Source of the DNA: Planktomarina temperata RCA23
GTDB taxonomy: Bacteria > Pseudomonadota > Alphaproteobacteria > Rhodobacterales > Rhodobacteraceae
Direction of reading: 5' to 3'
NCBI RefSeq assembly: GCF_000738435.1
Contig: NZ_CP003984.1
Coordinates: 1,178,001-1,242,000, forward strand
Length of the DNA stretch: 64,000 nucleotides
The notes beneath the pieces were generated by a model. The model ran no database searches, had not been told where the DNA came from, and saw only the letters and a program-made list of their open reading frames with translations. Position numbers and translations under genes: made by a program. This document shows, in pieces, positions 45,242 to 53,230 of the stretch; positions within the stretch are counted from its first letter, which is position 1, and each line of letters opens with the position of its first letter.

Positions 45242-46017
45242 CACAAGCCGAAATCTTCTCAACTGATTTGTCCATGGCCGCGCAGCAATTACGCGACAAG
45301 GATGAACCTTTTGCCTTTGCGACTATTGTGCGCACGGCCGGATCAACTGCGGCCAAACCGGGAGCGAAGGCGCTGCTCAGCGCGGATGGAACGATCTTGC
45401 AAGGCTGGCTCGGTGGTGGCTGCACCCGTGGTGCCGTAAAGCGGGCAACCCTTCAGGCCCTGCGTGACGGCAAACCGCAACTTGTGTCAGTCGCGCCCGA
45501 AGACCTTTTGGCTAAAAAGGGTATCGCCGCTGGCGACACTATCGACGGTACGCGGTTTGCCCGCAATGGCTGCCCTTCTCGCGGGACAGTCGACATATTC
45601 ATCGAACCTTGTTTGCCCGCACCGCAGCTTGTGGTTTTAGGTGCGTCACCCGTCGCACAAGCACTCAGTTCCTTTGCGCCGCAATTTCATTGGTCGGTCG
45701 CCGCAACCTTGGCGCAGAAGAAGCCACATCAACAGCAATTTGTTGTCGTTGCCACCCAAGGACAGGGCGACCTTGATGCACTGAAATCTGCACTGAGCGA
45801 AAAAAAAGATCATGTGGCGTTTGTTGGAAGTCGCCGCAAATACGCTGTACTTGCTGAAAAGCTTGTGGCAGCGGGGATTGATCGCTCACTTATTGAAAGC
45901 GTTCAAGCGCCCGCAGGTCTGAATTTAGGTGCCGTAACACCCGAGGAGATCGCTTTGTCGATACTTGCACAGTTTGTTCAGATCAGGCGTATGGCGGTGA
46001 AACCAAGCCATGCGTGA
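45238..46017 (+). CDS. coxF: XdhC/CoxF-family maturation protein
   Basis: About 259 residues. An XdhC-type N-terminal domain (FATIVRTAGSTAAKPGAKAL, GGGCTRGAVKRA) and a C-terminal Rossmann-like domain (VVLGASPVAQAL, VAFVGSRRKYAVL) are seen. Such proteins bind and protect the molybdenum cofactor before insertion. The TTG start at 45238 overlaps the coxE stop; ATG 45274 is an alternative that would drop a short helix. Confidence 0.85.
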   Translation: MTQAEIFSTDLSMAAQQLRDKDEPFAFATIVRTAGSTAAKPGAKALLSADGTILQGWLGGGCTRGAVKRATLQALRDGKPQLVSVAPEDLLAKKGIAAGDTIDGTRFARNGCPSRGTVDIFIEPCLPAPQLVVLGASPVAQALSSFAPQFHWSVAATLAQKKPHQQQFVVVATQGQGDLDALKSALSEKKDHVAFVGSRRKYAVLAEKLVAAGIDRSLIESVQAPAGLNLGAVTPEEIALSILAQFVQIRRMAVKPSHA

Positions 46018-46600
46018 TGTGATCGGGATCATACTGGCCGGCGGTCTTTCACAACGTATGGGAGCGCGGAACAAGCTGCTTTTGCCAGTGAATGGTGTGC
46101 CCATGGTTCGCCACATGGTGCAAAACTATGCTGCGGTCGCGACTTGTGTCATCGTGGTGACAGGGCATGAGGCCGGCGAAATAGAGGCCGCGCTTGCTGG
46201 CACGAATGTCGTGTTCGTGTTCAATCCGGGTTTCGCCGAAGGGCAGCAAACCTCTGTCGTTTGCGGGTTGCGGGCAGCTGGCGCGGATGGGGTGGTGCTG
46301 ATGGGGCTTGGCGATCAGCCGCAACTCACGGCAGATGACTTGCGCGCTTTGCTTGACGCACATCAGGTTGCCGATCCGGCGCGCATTTCGATCCCGACGG
46401 CAGATGGACGAAGAGGCAACCCGATTGTGATTCCTGCAGAATTGCGTGCGCGCCTCTTGGTCGACGGCAAATCACCCGGTTGCAAAGCATTTACGCGTGC
46501 GCATCCCAAATATGTGCAGTTCCACCAGATGAAATCTGCAGGCTTTTATGCCGATGTCGACACGCCCGAAGACTACATCGCCATTGCGGCGGCACAATGA
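46010..46600 (+). CDS. Molybdenum cofactor cytidylyltransferase-like NTP transferase (MocA/MobA-like)
   Basis: A 196-residue nucleotidyltransferase with the signature LAGGLSQRMGARNKLLLPVN, the metal-binding MGLGDQPQL and a C-terminal DVDTPEDY. CoxL uses molybdopterin cytosine dinucleotide, so CTP transfer to the cofactor is the natural role here. It overlaps coxF by eight bases. Confidence 0.85.
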   Translation: MRDVIGIILAGGLSQRMGARNKLLLPVNGVPMVRHMVQNYAAVATCVIVVTGHEAGEIEAALAGTNVVFVFNPGFAEGQQTSVVCGLRAAGADGVVLMGLGDQPQLTADDLRALLDAHQVADPARISIPTADGRRGNPIVIPAELRARLLVDGKSPGCKAFTRAHPKYVQFHQMKSAGFYADVDTPEDYIAIAAAQ

Positions 46601-46713
46601 GCGGAAACGTTATGAAAACGCTCAAACGGATCGCTAAACGGTTTCGCCGCAAAATTGCGCTCACCCCCGAACAGGCCGATCTTTTGGCCACAATAAAATT
46701 CCCATGCTGCTAA
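46597..46713 (+). CDS. Very small basic protein with a Cys-Cys end, between mocA-like gene and coxG
   Basis: A 38-codon frame starting at an ATG that overlaps the upstream stop (ATGA at 46597-46600) and ending TIKFPCC before TAA. A second ATG at 46612 with GGAA upstream would give 33 residues. The peptide is strongly basic in the middle (KTLKRIAKRFRRK), then ALTPEQADLLATIK. Position, coupling and codon use suggest it is translated. The terminal Cys pair could bind metal, for instance copper for CoxL, but no function is known to me. Confidence 0.55.
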   Translation: MSGNVMKTLKRIAKRFRRKIALTPEQADLLATIKFPCC

Positions 46714-46726
46714 AATAGGACATTCC

Positions 46727-47182
46727 ATGGAACTTTCAGACGAAATCATCATCAACGCGCCTAAGGAAAAGGTCTATGCGGCCTTGAACGACCCAGAGAT
46801 ATTGCAGCAATGCATTCCGGGCTGCGAAGAGCTCATAAAACATTCGGATACAGAACTTGAGGCCAAGGTGGTGCTGAAAATTGGCCCAGTAAAGGCCAAG
46901 TTCAGCGGTGATGTCCAACTCGATACTGCAGGCGCACCAGATGCGTTTTCACTCACAGGTCAAGGCAACGGAGGGGCGGCTGGGCACGCGAAAGGCGGGG
47001 CCGACGTCACGCTGACTGCGGATGGTCCGAACAAGACGATCTTGCGTTATGAGGCCAAAGCAGCAATTGGCGGTAAGCTCGCGCAATTGGGCAGCAGACT
47101 GATCCAAAGTACCGCAAAAAAGCTGGCGGCCAAGTTTTTCAAATCCTTCGCTGATGTTGTCAATGACGACGCCTCAGCCTAA
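46727..47182 (+). CDS. coxG: CO dehydrogenase subunit G (SRPBCC family)
   Basis: A 151-residue CoxG-type protein with the START/SRPBCC fold: KEKVYAALNDPEILQQCIPG near the N-terminus, LKIGPVKAKFSGDVQ in the middle and an amphipathic C-terminus. In carboxidotrophs CoxG helps anchor the enzyme at the membrane or carry a lipid quinone. The short form here lacks a long C-terminal tail. AGGAC precedes the ATG. Confidence 0.88.
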   Translation: MELSDEIIINAPKEKVYAALNDPEILQQCIPGCEELIKHSDTELEAKVVLKIGPVKAKFSGDVQLDTAGAPDAFSLTGQGNGGAAGHAKGGADVTLTADGPNKTILRYEAKAAIGGKLAQLGSRLIQSTAKKLAAKFFKSFADVVNDDASA

Positions 47183-48101
47183 CGAAATGGTCTACGCGGA
47201 GCACGCGTCTGATATCATTTCAAAGGGAGCGGCGCTCATAGCAGCGTCGCGCCCGTTTGCCTTGATCACATCGTTGGAAATTGAAGGTGGTGCGGCCCGC
47301 AACGTCGGCTCACTCGCATTGGTCGATGAAGCTGGGGCAATGACGGGGTATCTGTCCAACGGCTGCATCGACCGTGATATTCAACTTCATGCACAAAAGT
47401 CCTTACACACCAAACGCAAGAAATTGATCCGTTACGGTGAAGGCTCTCGATATGCGGATCTGAAACTACCCTGTGGTGGCGCCCTTACTGTGTTGATTGA
47501 CCCAAATCCAGACACTGACGCGATTTGCGCCGCAGCGGCGTGTTTTGCAAAACGACAGCCCGTGCGCTTGACCTTTCACAGCCCGGACGATTCCGGCGAA
47601 GGTTTATCGCGGACATTTGCCTATGATCCGCGACACCGTCTTGTTCTGGCGGGGCGCGGTGCGATCTTTCGATCGATGGCCCAGATTGGCAACGCAACAG
47701 GCTATGAGGTGCATCTTCTTTCGCCAGACGCTGCAGACCTTTCGGCTGTTGGGCATTTGTCAGCATCGCCGCCGCTATATTTGACGACCCCAAACAGAGA
47801 GTACGTCTTTGACATACTCGATGCCCATTCCGCTTTTCTCACGCTCTTTCATGATCACGACTGGGAGCCGCATTTGCTCCGTTCAGCTTTGACCAGGCCC
47901 GTGCGTTTCATTGGCTGCCTTGGAAGCCATCGCACCCATGATATGCGGTGCGAAACATTGCGACATATGGGCGTTTCAGATATTTCACTTGCGCGTTTGC
48001 GCGGCCCAATAGGCTTGGTGCCATCCCTGCGCGATGCATCGTCCATTGCTGTATCCGCGCTGGCAGAAATCGTAGCGACATTTCAAAACGCCGATGTGTG
48101 A
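47163..48101 (+). CDS. coxI: XdhC/CoxI-family maturation protein
   Basis: A 312-residue protein with XdhC domains: PFALITSLEIEGGAARNVGS, YLSNGCIDRDIQLHA and LKLPCGGALTVLIDP in the N-terminal half. The C-terminal Rossmann half has RHRLVLAGRGAIFRSMAQIG, and FIGCLGSHRTHDMR. It overlaps coxG by 20 bases. Like coxF it should handle the molybdenum cofactor. It is the last gene of the cassette; IS remnants begin 52 bases later. Confidence 0.82.
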   Translation: MTTPQPNEMVYAEHASDIISKGAALIAASRPFALITSLEIEGGAARNVGSLALVDEAGAMTGYLSNGCIDRDIQLHAQKSLHTKRKKLIRYGEGSRYADLKLPCGGALTVLIDPNPDTDAICAAAACFAKRQPVRLTFHSPDDSGEGLSRTFAYDPRHRLVLAGRGAIFRSMAQIGNATGYEVHLLSPDAADLSAVGHLSASPPLYLTTPNREYVFDILDAHSAFLTLFHDHDWEPHLLRSALTRPVRFIGCLGSHRTHDMRCETLRHMGVSDISLARLRGPIGLVPSLRDASSIAVSALAEIVATFQNADV

Positions 48102-48152
48102 CTTTCTAAACTGCCGTCAGAGCCAAGTTGATATTCCACTTAAGCAAAATGA

Positions 48153-48190
48153 GGCACTTTCAGATTAAACTTGGTTGAAGTGGGCGGGCG
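48153..48190 (+). mobile_element. IS6-family left-end remnant
   Basis: GGCACTTTCAGATTAAACTT and GGTTGAAGTGGGCGGGCGG resemble the left end of the element and are directly followed by a second left end at 48191. This shows one copy inserted or recombined into the end of another. Confidence 0.6.
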
Positions 48191-48783
48191 GGTACTGTCA
48201 GATTAAACTCGGTTGAAGCGAGCAGGGTGTATTTGTAGAATCCGCAAATTACAAAACACTCCCCATTCAGGTCCTTTAAAACGAGCCCTGAGACCATCCG
48301 CCTGGCTGTGATGCTTTATGTTCGTTTTCCGCTCTCACTCCGTAATGTTGAAGATCTTCTGCACGAACGAGGCATAGAGATCAGCCATGAAACGGTTCGG
48401 TTTTGGTGGAACAGATTTGGTCCGATGTTTGCTGCTGAGATACGAAGAAACCGGGTCAGTAGGATACGATCTTATTCGAACTGGCAATGGCACTTGGACG
48501 AGGTCTTCGTAAAGATCAACGGAGAGATGCATTACCTCTGGCGGGCAGTAGATCACGAAGGTGAGGTGCTTGAAAGTTATGTAACCAAGCGCCGAGACCG
48601 CAAGGCGGCATTGAAATTCCTCAGAAAAGCAATGAAGCGCTACGGCGGGCCAGAAGTAGTTGTGACGGACAAACTACGTTCCTACGGCGCTGCAATGAAA
48701 GTTGTTGGCAACGCGGATCGGCAGGAAACGGGCCGCTGGTGTAACAATAGGGCGGAGAATTCCCACTTGCCGTTTCGACGACG
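48191..48783 (+). pseudogene. 3'-truncated IS6-family transposase with left IS end
   Basis: It starts with GGTACTGTCAGA. The transposase start codon is changed (the frame begins ATT ACA AAA CAC), and FRYFK is FRSFK. The gene is otherwise intact through Asp84, Asp141 and Glu170, but similarity stops at CGACGACG (48783), where the frame ends PVC. The C-terminal third and the right end are missing. It forms the right border of the cox cassette. Confidence 0.85.
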
Positions 48784-49060
48784 TCCTGTTTGTTGAGTTT
48801 TGCGAAGTTTTAGGAGCGTTTTTGATGCCCCGTGATTTCAACGGGTGCCACTTTTACGGTGGGGTGACTGTGCAGGCAGTGAGTTGAGTAGGGCCCCTTT
48901 TACTCCGCGCCCATAGCCCTTGATAATGCATAATGAGAGTTGGATGTGGCGTTGGTTTCTGGGTGTGCAAAGTGGTTAGGATCGCAGCTATCATATCTGT
49001 TTACGCAGGTTGGAATTGGGTTTACGCTGAGGCGGTATCTCAAACTGGAAAGTTCTCAAT
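48784..49060. other. Intergenic stretch after the truncated IS
   Basis: About 280 bases with no convincing gene. It holds the promoter region of the 49061 gene, but no clear hexamers were assigned. Confidence 0.4.
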
Positions 49061-49807
49061 ATGACACGCTCATGGTTTACTCTTGTGACGTCTTTTGCTT
49101 TTTCTGCCACGGCTGCCTTCGCAGGCGGCCACAGCCAATCGGTTTTTTATAAATCGGGTGATAAGGAGTTTAGCGCTTATGCTATGACGGCAGGGTCAGC
49201 GCCGAAAGGCACAGTCTATATCATTCATGATTGGAATGGTTTGGACAGTTATGAGCAGAAACGCGTCGGGATGCTGGCGGATTTAGGCTATAATGCGGTG
49301 GCTTTGGATCTTTTTGGTGTCGATGCAAAGCTGGAAGGATTTGAGGATTATCGCCGAGAAACCGGTGCTTTGTACAAAGATCGAAATGAGTTTCGCAATC
49401 GGATTAATGCCGGGATCGCCGCAGCGGAAGCCCTTTTTAACACCGCTGGTAAGACTGTTTTAATGGGCTATTGTTTTGGCGGCGCTGCGGTTCTCGAAGC
49501 GGCGCGGTCCGGGAGCGATCTGGATGGGTTTGTGAGCTTTCATGGTGGATTAACCACCCCTGAGGGCCAAGATTACACGCAAACTAGGGGTGAAATTTTG
49601 GTTCTGCATGGATCTGCCGATCCAGTGTCTGGCATGGACGATTTGGCAAGCCTTTTGCAGCAAATGCAGGAGGCAGAGGTGGTGCACAATGCCGAAGTAT
49701 TTGGCGGTGCGCGCCATTCCTTCACAATTGAAGGCTCTCGTGATTTCGACGCCGCAGCAGAGCGCAAATCTTGGGACGCTTTGCTGCGGTTCTTAGACGA
49801 AGTCTAG
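49061..49807 (+). CDS. Dienelactone hydrolase-family protein, exported
   Basis: A 248-residue alpha/beta hydrolase with a signal peptide (MTRSWFTLVTSFAFSATAAF, then AGG). The nucleophile is Cys138 in MGYCFGGAA, with the acid in LHGSADPVSG and the base His in GGARHSFTIEG. DLH-like proteins open lactones or hydrolyse esters; the periplasmic location points to a broad hydrolase rather than the cytoplasmic chlorocatechol pathway. It is convergent with the aldo/keto reductase gene and overlaps its end by four bases. Confidence 0.85.
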   Translation: MTRSWFTLVTSFAFSATAAFAGGHSQSVFYKSGDKEFSAYAMTAGSAPKGTVYIIHDWNGLDSYEQKRVGMLADLGYNAVALDLFGVDAKLEGFEDYRRETGALYKDRNEFRNRINAGIAAAEALFNTAGKTVLMGYCFGGAAVLEAARSGSDLDGFVSFHGGLTTPEGQDYTQTRGEILVLHGSADPVSGMDDLASLLQQMQEAEVVHNAEVFGGARHSFTIEGSRDFDAAAERKSWDALLRFLDEV

Positions 49808-50835
49808 GCGGTCTCAGACGATTGCGCCCATAAGTTTATGCCCCGGTCGCCGGACAGAAGGTCAATTTCTGCGAGCTCCGCATCGGTAAATTTAAGGTTT
49901 TCAACGGCCTGGGCGCAGTCGATCACCTGCTGCGCGCTCGAGGCGCCGATGAGCGCAGTGGTCACGCGTCCACCGCGCAACACCCAAGCCAGCGCCATCT
50001 GCGCCAATGTTTGATTGCGCGCCTGGGCAAGGTCATTCAGAGCGCGAAGATTGCCGATCAATTCCTCTGTCAGCTTGTCCCGATCGAGGCTTTTTCCTTG
50101 CAAAGCGCGGCTGTTTTGCGGAATGCCGCCAATGTATTTGTTGGTCAACAGCCCCTGTGCCAGCGGTGTGAAGGCAATGGATCCAATTCCCAAATCATCC
50201 AGGCAGTCTAGCAGCCCATCGGTCTCAACCCAGCGGTTTAGCATGTTATAGCTTGGTTGATGGATCAAACAGGGCGTTCCCAGATCATTGAGAATGGCCA
50301 CCGCTTCTTTGGTGCGCTGGCTGTTGTAGCTGGAAATGCCGACATAAAGCGCCCGTCCTGATCTGACGATGTGATCTAAGGCGCCCATGGTTTCCTCAAG
50401 AGGCGTCTCAGGATCAAAGCGGTGCGAATAAAATATATCCACATAATCGAGGCCCATGCGCTTGAGCGATTGGTCGCAAGACGCAATCAAATACTTACGG
50501 CTGCCCCATTCTCCATAGGGTCCAGGCCACATGTCGTAACCGGCTTTTGAACTGATGATCAACTCATCGCGCAGCCCAGGAAAATCTGTTTTTAAAATTT
50601 CACCAAAAGCAGTCTCTGCGCTGCCGGCGGGCGGGCCGTAGTTATTGGCCAGATCAAAGTGCGTGATGCCCGCATCAAAAGCGGCTTGGCAGATCTGTCT
50701 TTTGCTTTGATGCGGGAAATCTTCACCGAAGTTATGCCACAGGCCCAATGAAATTGCAGGGAGCTTTAACCCCGATTGGCCGCATTTTCGGTAGACCATT
50801 TTGTCATATCTGTTTTCATTCGGGCGATAGTGCAT
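49804..50835 (-). CDS. Aldo/keto reductase, YghZ/L-glyceraldehyde-3-phosphate reductase-like
   Basis: A 343-residue NADPH-dependent AKR. It has FDLANNYGPPAGSAETAFGE (catalytic Asp/Tyr), SSKAGYDMWPGPYGEWGSRK (catalytic Lys, and the WPGPYG loop typical of YghZ-like AKR14 members), YSHRFDPETPLEETM (His), and IAFTPLAQGLL for cofactor binding. The second Met (MHYRPNENRYD) at 50835 is chosen because GGAGGA lies eight bases upstream. It probably detoxifies or interconverts small sugar-derived aldehydes. Confidence 0.85.
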   Translation of the reverse strand: MHYRPNENRYDKMVYRKCGQSGLKLPAISLGLWHNFGEDFPHQSKRQICQAAFDAGITHFDLANNYGPPAGSAETAFGEILKTDFPGLRDELIISSKAGYDMWPGPYGEWGSRKYLIASCDQSLKRMGLDYVDIFYSHRFDPETPLEETMGALDHIVRSGRALYVGISSYNSQRTKEAVAILNDLGTPCLIHQPSYNMLNRWVETDGLLDCLDDLGIGSIAFTPLAQGLLTNKYIGGIPQNSRALQGKSLDRDKLTEELIGNLRALNDLAQARNQTLAQMALAWVLRGGRVTTALIGASSAQQVIDCAQAVENLKFTDAELAEIDLLSGDRGINLWAQSSETA

Positions 50836-50952
50836 GCTCTGTTCCTCCATTTTCCCTGTTGCTGTACAGTTAGGATGGTTTCTGGCGGTTCACAATGTGA
50901 AAGGGACGGGTTAAGGTCTCCTCATAACCCAACCGCCAAGCCAAAACACTTT

Positions 50953-51000
50953 GCCCGGTGGCAACACCGGGCAGCGCCTGCCTGCGCCCCGGCAGGCGCT
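50953..51000. repeat. Two strong adjacent hairpins (REP-like) between the AKR and dehydratase genes
   Basis: GCCCGGTG-GCAA-CACCGGGC (50953-50972) and AGCGCCTGCC...GGCAGGCGCT (50973-51000) are perfect stems placed back to back. They lie downstream of the dehydratase gene and upstream of the aldo/keto reductase (both minus). They may terminate the first transcript or be a dispersed chromosomal repeat. Confidence 0.6.
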
Positions 51001-51125
51001 GCGCTCATGTCGTGTTGCAATGGCGTTGTGCAGAGGTCTTTAGTTTCACACAAGGCGGACGGTCACCGTGGCTGGCATGAGGCCTAGAGGGCAGGGGATT
51101 GGGCAACTCTAGGTGGGGGCATCCA

Positions 51126-52223
51126 TCAGCGGGTCAGCAGGTCCGCGGCCTCAAGTTTTTGCCAGTCGAATGTCACGCCGATCCCGGCGGTATCTGGGGC
51201 AAGGGCCATGTGGTTTTCAACGACGAGGGGGCGCTTTGTGTAGTGCTCAATGGGGAAGGAATGGACCTCGATCCAGCCGGCGTTCTTTTGGCCGGAAACG
51301 AGGCTCACATGCAGTTCTTGCATCCCGTGGCTACAGATCGGCACACCGGCTTGTTCGGCCAGCGCGGCCACCTGAAGAAAGCCGGTGATGCCGCCGCAAT
51401 TGGAAGCATCGGGTTGGATGAAACTCAGGTTAGACTGTGCAAACGCCTGCTCAAATTCATGGATGGTATGCAGGTTTTCCCCCATCGCCAGGGGCATTCC
51501 AGTTGCCGCGCTGATCTTAGCGTAGCCTTGATAATTATCGGGGATGATTGGCTCTTCAAACCAGGTAATATCATAGGCGGCAAAGGCCTTGGCTGCGGTA
51601 ATCGCTTCCTCGACCGTCATCGAATAATTTGCATCAACCATGAATGTGACATCTGGCCCGATGAGATCGCGAACCGCTTTAATGCGGGCAATATCTTCCG
51701 CCAGGCTGGGTTGACCGATTTTGATTTTCACGCCGTTGAAACCACGGTCCAGGTAGCTTTGGATACTGTCCAAGAGTTTTGGCAAGGGAAAGCCAAGATC
51801 AATGCCACCGCAATAGGCTTTGCAGGACTGCGCGGCGCCACCGGCCATCTGCCAAAGCGCTTGGCCGCTGCGTTTGCCACGCAAATCCCATAGCGCAATA
51901 TCCACCGCTGAAATGGCGAAAGAGGCAATGCCGCCGCGTGCCACATAATGCACATGCCATTGCATCGCATCATAAAGACCTTCCACATCTGTCGCCGATT
52001 GGCCCAGCAGAAACGGGGTTAAGTCATGGGAAATCATGGCGGCAATCGCATGTCCCCCTTTGCCGCCTGTATAGGTATAGCCGGTGCCAGAAGACCCATC
52101 TTCGAGGTGGACGGTTGCTGTGATCAACTCAAAAATATGATGGTCGCCATGTTTGGCATCCACCAGCACTTCAGCCAAGGGAATGTGAAATAGGCGGACA
52201 TCAATGGATACAATAGTGCTCAT
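51126..52223 (-). CDS. Mandelate racemase/muconate lactonising (enolase superfamily) dehydratase or racemase
   Basis: A 365-residue enolase-superfamily enzyme. The base pair Lys166-x-Lys168 (GVKIKIG), metal ligands Asp197 (VDANYSMT), Glu223 or Glu224 (WFEEPI) and Glu249 (MGENLHT), and the general base His299 (ICSHGMQE) are all visible. The KxK plus His arrangement is that of the MR subgroup, which dehydrates sugar acids or racemises hydroxy acids. With a D-lyxose isomerase next to it, a sugar-acid route is likely; the substrate is not determined. Confidence 0.85.
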   Translation of the reverse strand: MSTIVSIDVRLFHIPLAEVLVDAKHGDHHIFELITATVHLEDGSSGTGYTYTGGKGGHAIAAMISHDLTPFLLGQSATDVEGLYDAMQWHVHYVARGGIASFAISAVDIALWDLRGKRSGQALWQMAGGAAQSCKAYCGGIDLGFPLPKLLDSIQSYLDRGFNGVKIKIGQPSLAEDIARIKAVRDLIGPDVTFMVDANYSMTVEEAITAAKAFAAYDITWFEEPIIPDNYQGYAKISAATGMPLAMGENLHTIHEFEQAFAQSNLSFIQPDASNCGGITGFLQVAALAEQAGVPICSHGMQELHVSLVSGQKNAGWIEVHSFPIEHYTKRPLVVENHMALAPDTAGIGVTFDWQKLEAADLLTR

Positions 52224-52334
52224 GGGGCAGACCTCTTAGAGAATAATTGAGGGGGTATTTGAATGGGGTTGCGCGTGGCAGTTTAGTGTCTTGGGATGCA
52301 AAATGTCACTATGTTTCATCTAGCGCACCGCTTT

Positions 52335-53027
52335 TTATGCGGCGGGCAACATTTGATCATAATCACTGACCAGCAAATGCCTTGGGGCTTCATCCTCTTC
52401 AATGTCGGAGAAACGGCCGATGGGTTCGCGGAAAATATTGTCGGTGTTGTCGTCGTTTACGGTGGACACCTCGCCGATCAACACATCCCCACCATCGCCC
52501 CAAAAGGCGTGCCAATCGCCAGGCATGAGGGTGACGCTTTCACCAGGCGCAAGGCGGAGTTTCTCGCCGGGGGTAAAATCGCGGCGCAGGCCATCACAAT
52601 AGACCGTGCCGCCCTGATCTTCGGCAAATCGGCCTTCAGCGTCAGAGCCAAACAACTCCACCACCAAAGTCGCGCCGCCACGGTTGATGATATCTTCGGC
52701 TTTGATGACATGGGTGTGCATCGGCGAGAGTTGATCTTGCCGCGAAATCAACAGTTTTTCCGCATAGCACATGCCGCCACCGCGCTGCAAATCGGCCAAA
52801 CGCCCATTGCGCAGGGTAAACAAAAACAGGCCCAAAGCCTCAAAATCACCGGCGCCGTAATCGGTAATATCCCAGCCACATTGCGCCTCAATGATCGGCC
52901 GCGCCGCGGCGGCGTTGCGTTTGAACGTCGCGGGCGACCAATAGGCAAAAGGCGGCAGAGTAAAGCCAAAGCTGCGGATCATATCATCCGCTTGCACCAT
53001 GATGTCGTTGACTTGCGAGCGTTTCAT
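52335..53027 (-). CDS. D-lyxose isomerase (D-lyxose ketol-isomerase) family
   Basis: A 230-residue cupin-type sugar isomerase, about the usual length of bacterial D-lyxose isomerases. Metal ligands are visible in MHTHVIKAEDIINRGG (His-x-His and Glu) and in LMPGDWHAFWG (His). It interconverts D-lyxose with D-xylulose and often D-mannose with D-fructose. The start at 53027 (MKRSQVNDIMVQ) has GGAGAA upstream, so the longer ORF is rejected. Confidence 0.85.
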   Translation of the reverse strand: MKRSQVNDIMVQADDMIRSFGFTLPPFAYWSPATFKRNAAAARPIIEAQCGWDITDYGAGDFEALGLFLFTLRNGRLADLQRGGGMCYAEKLLISRQDQLSPMHTHVIKAEDIINRGGATLVVELFGSDAEGRFAEDQGGTVYCDGLRRDFTPGEKLRLAPGESVTLMPGDWHAFWGDGGDVLIGEVSTVNDDNTDNIFREPIGRFSDIEEDEAPRHLLVSDYDQMLPAA

Positions 53028-53230
53028 GCGTTCTCCGATTGACTGACAAACTCGATAACCATGGCCGCCGTCCACGTGAATTCCCCCACAGGCCGCGCCT
53101 ATCATGGGATTATAAATTTTGGACAAACCGCGCTGGTTTATGAGGGTCAGACTATCATCTGTTTGCTTCTGCGCCACTGCGAAACGCATAGCTTGGAGCA
53201 AACGGGCTGCAAATTGGTCATGTCAGAGGT

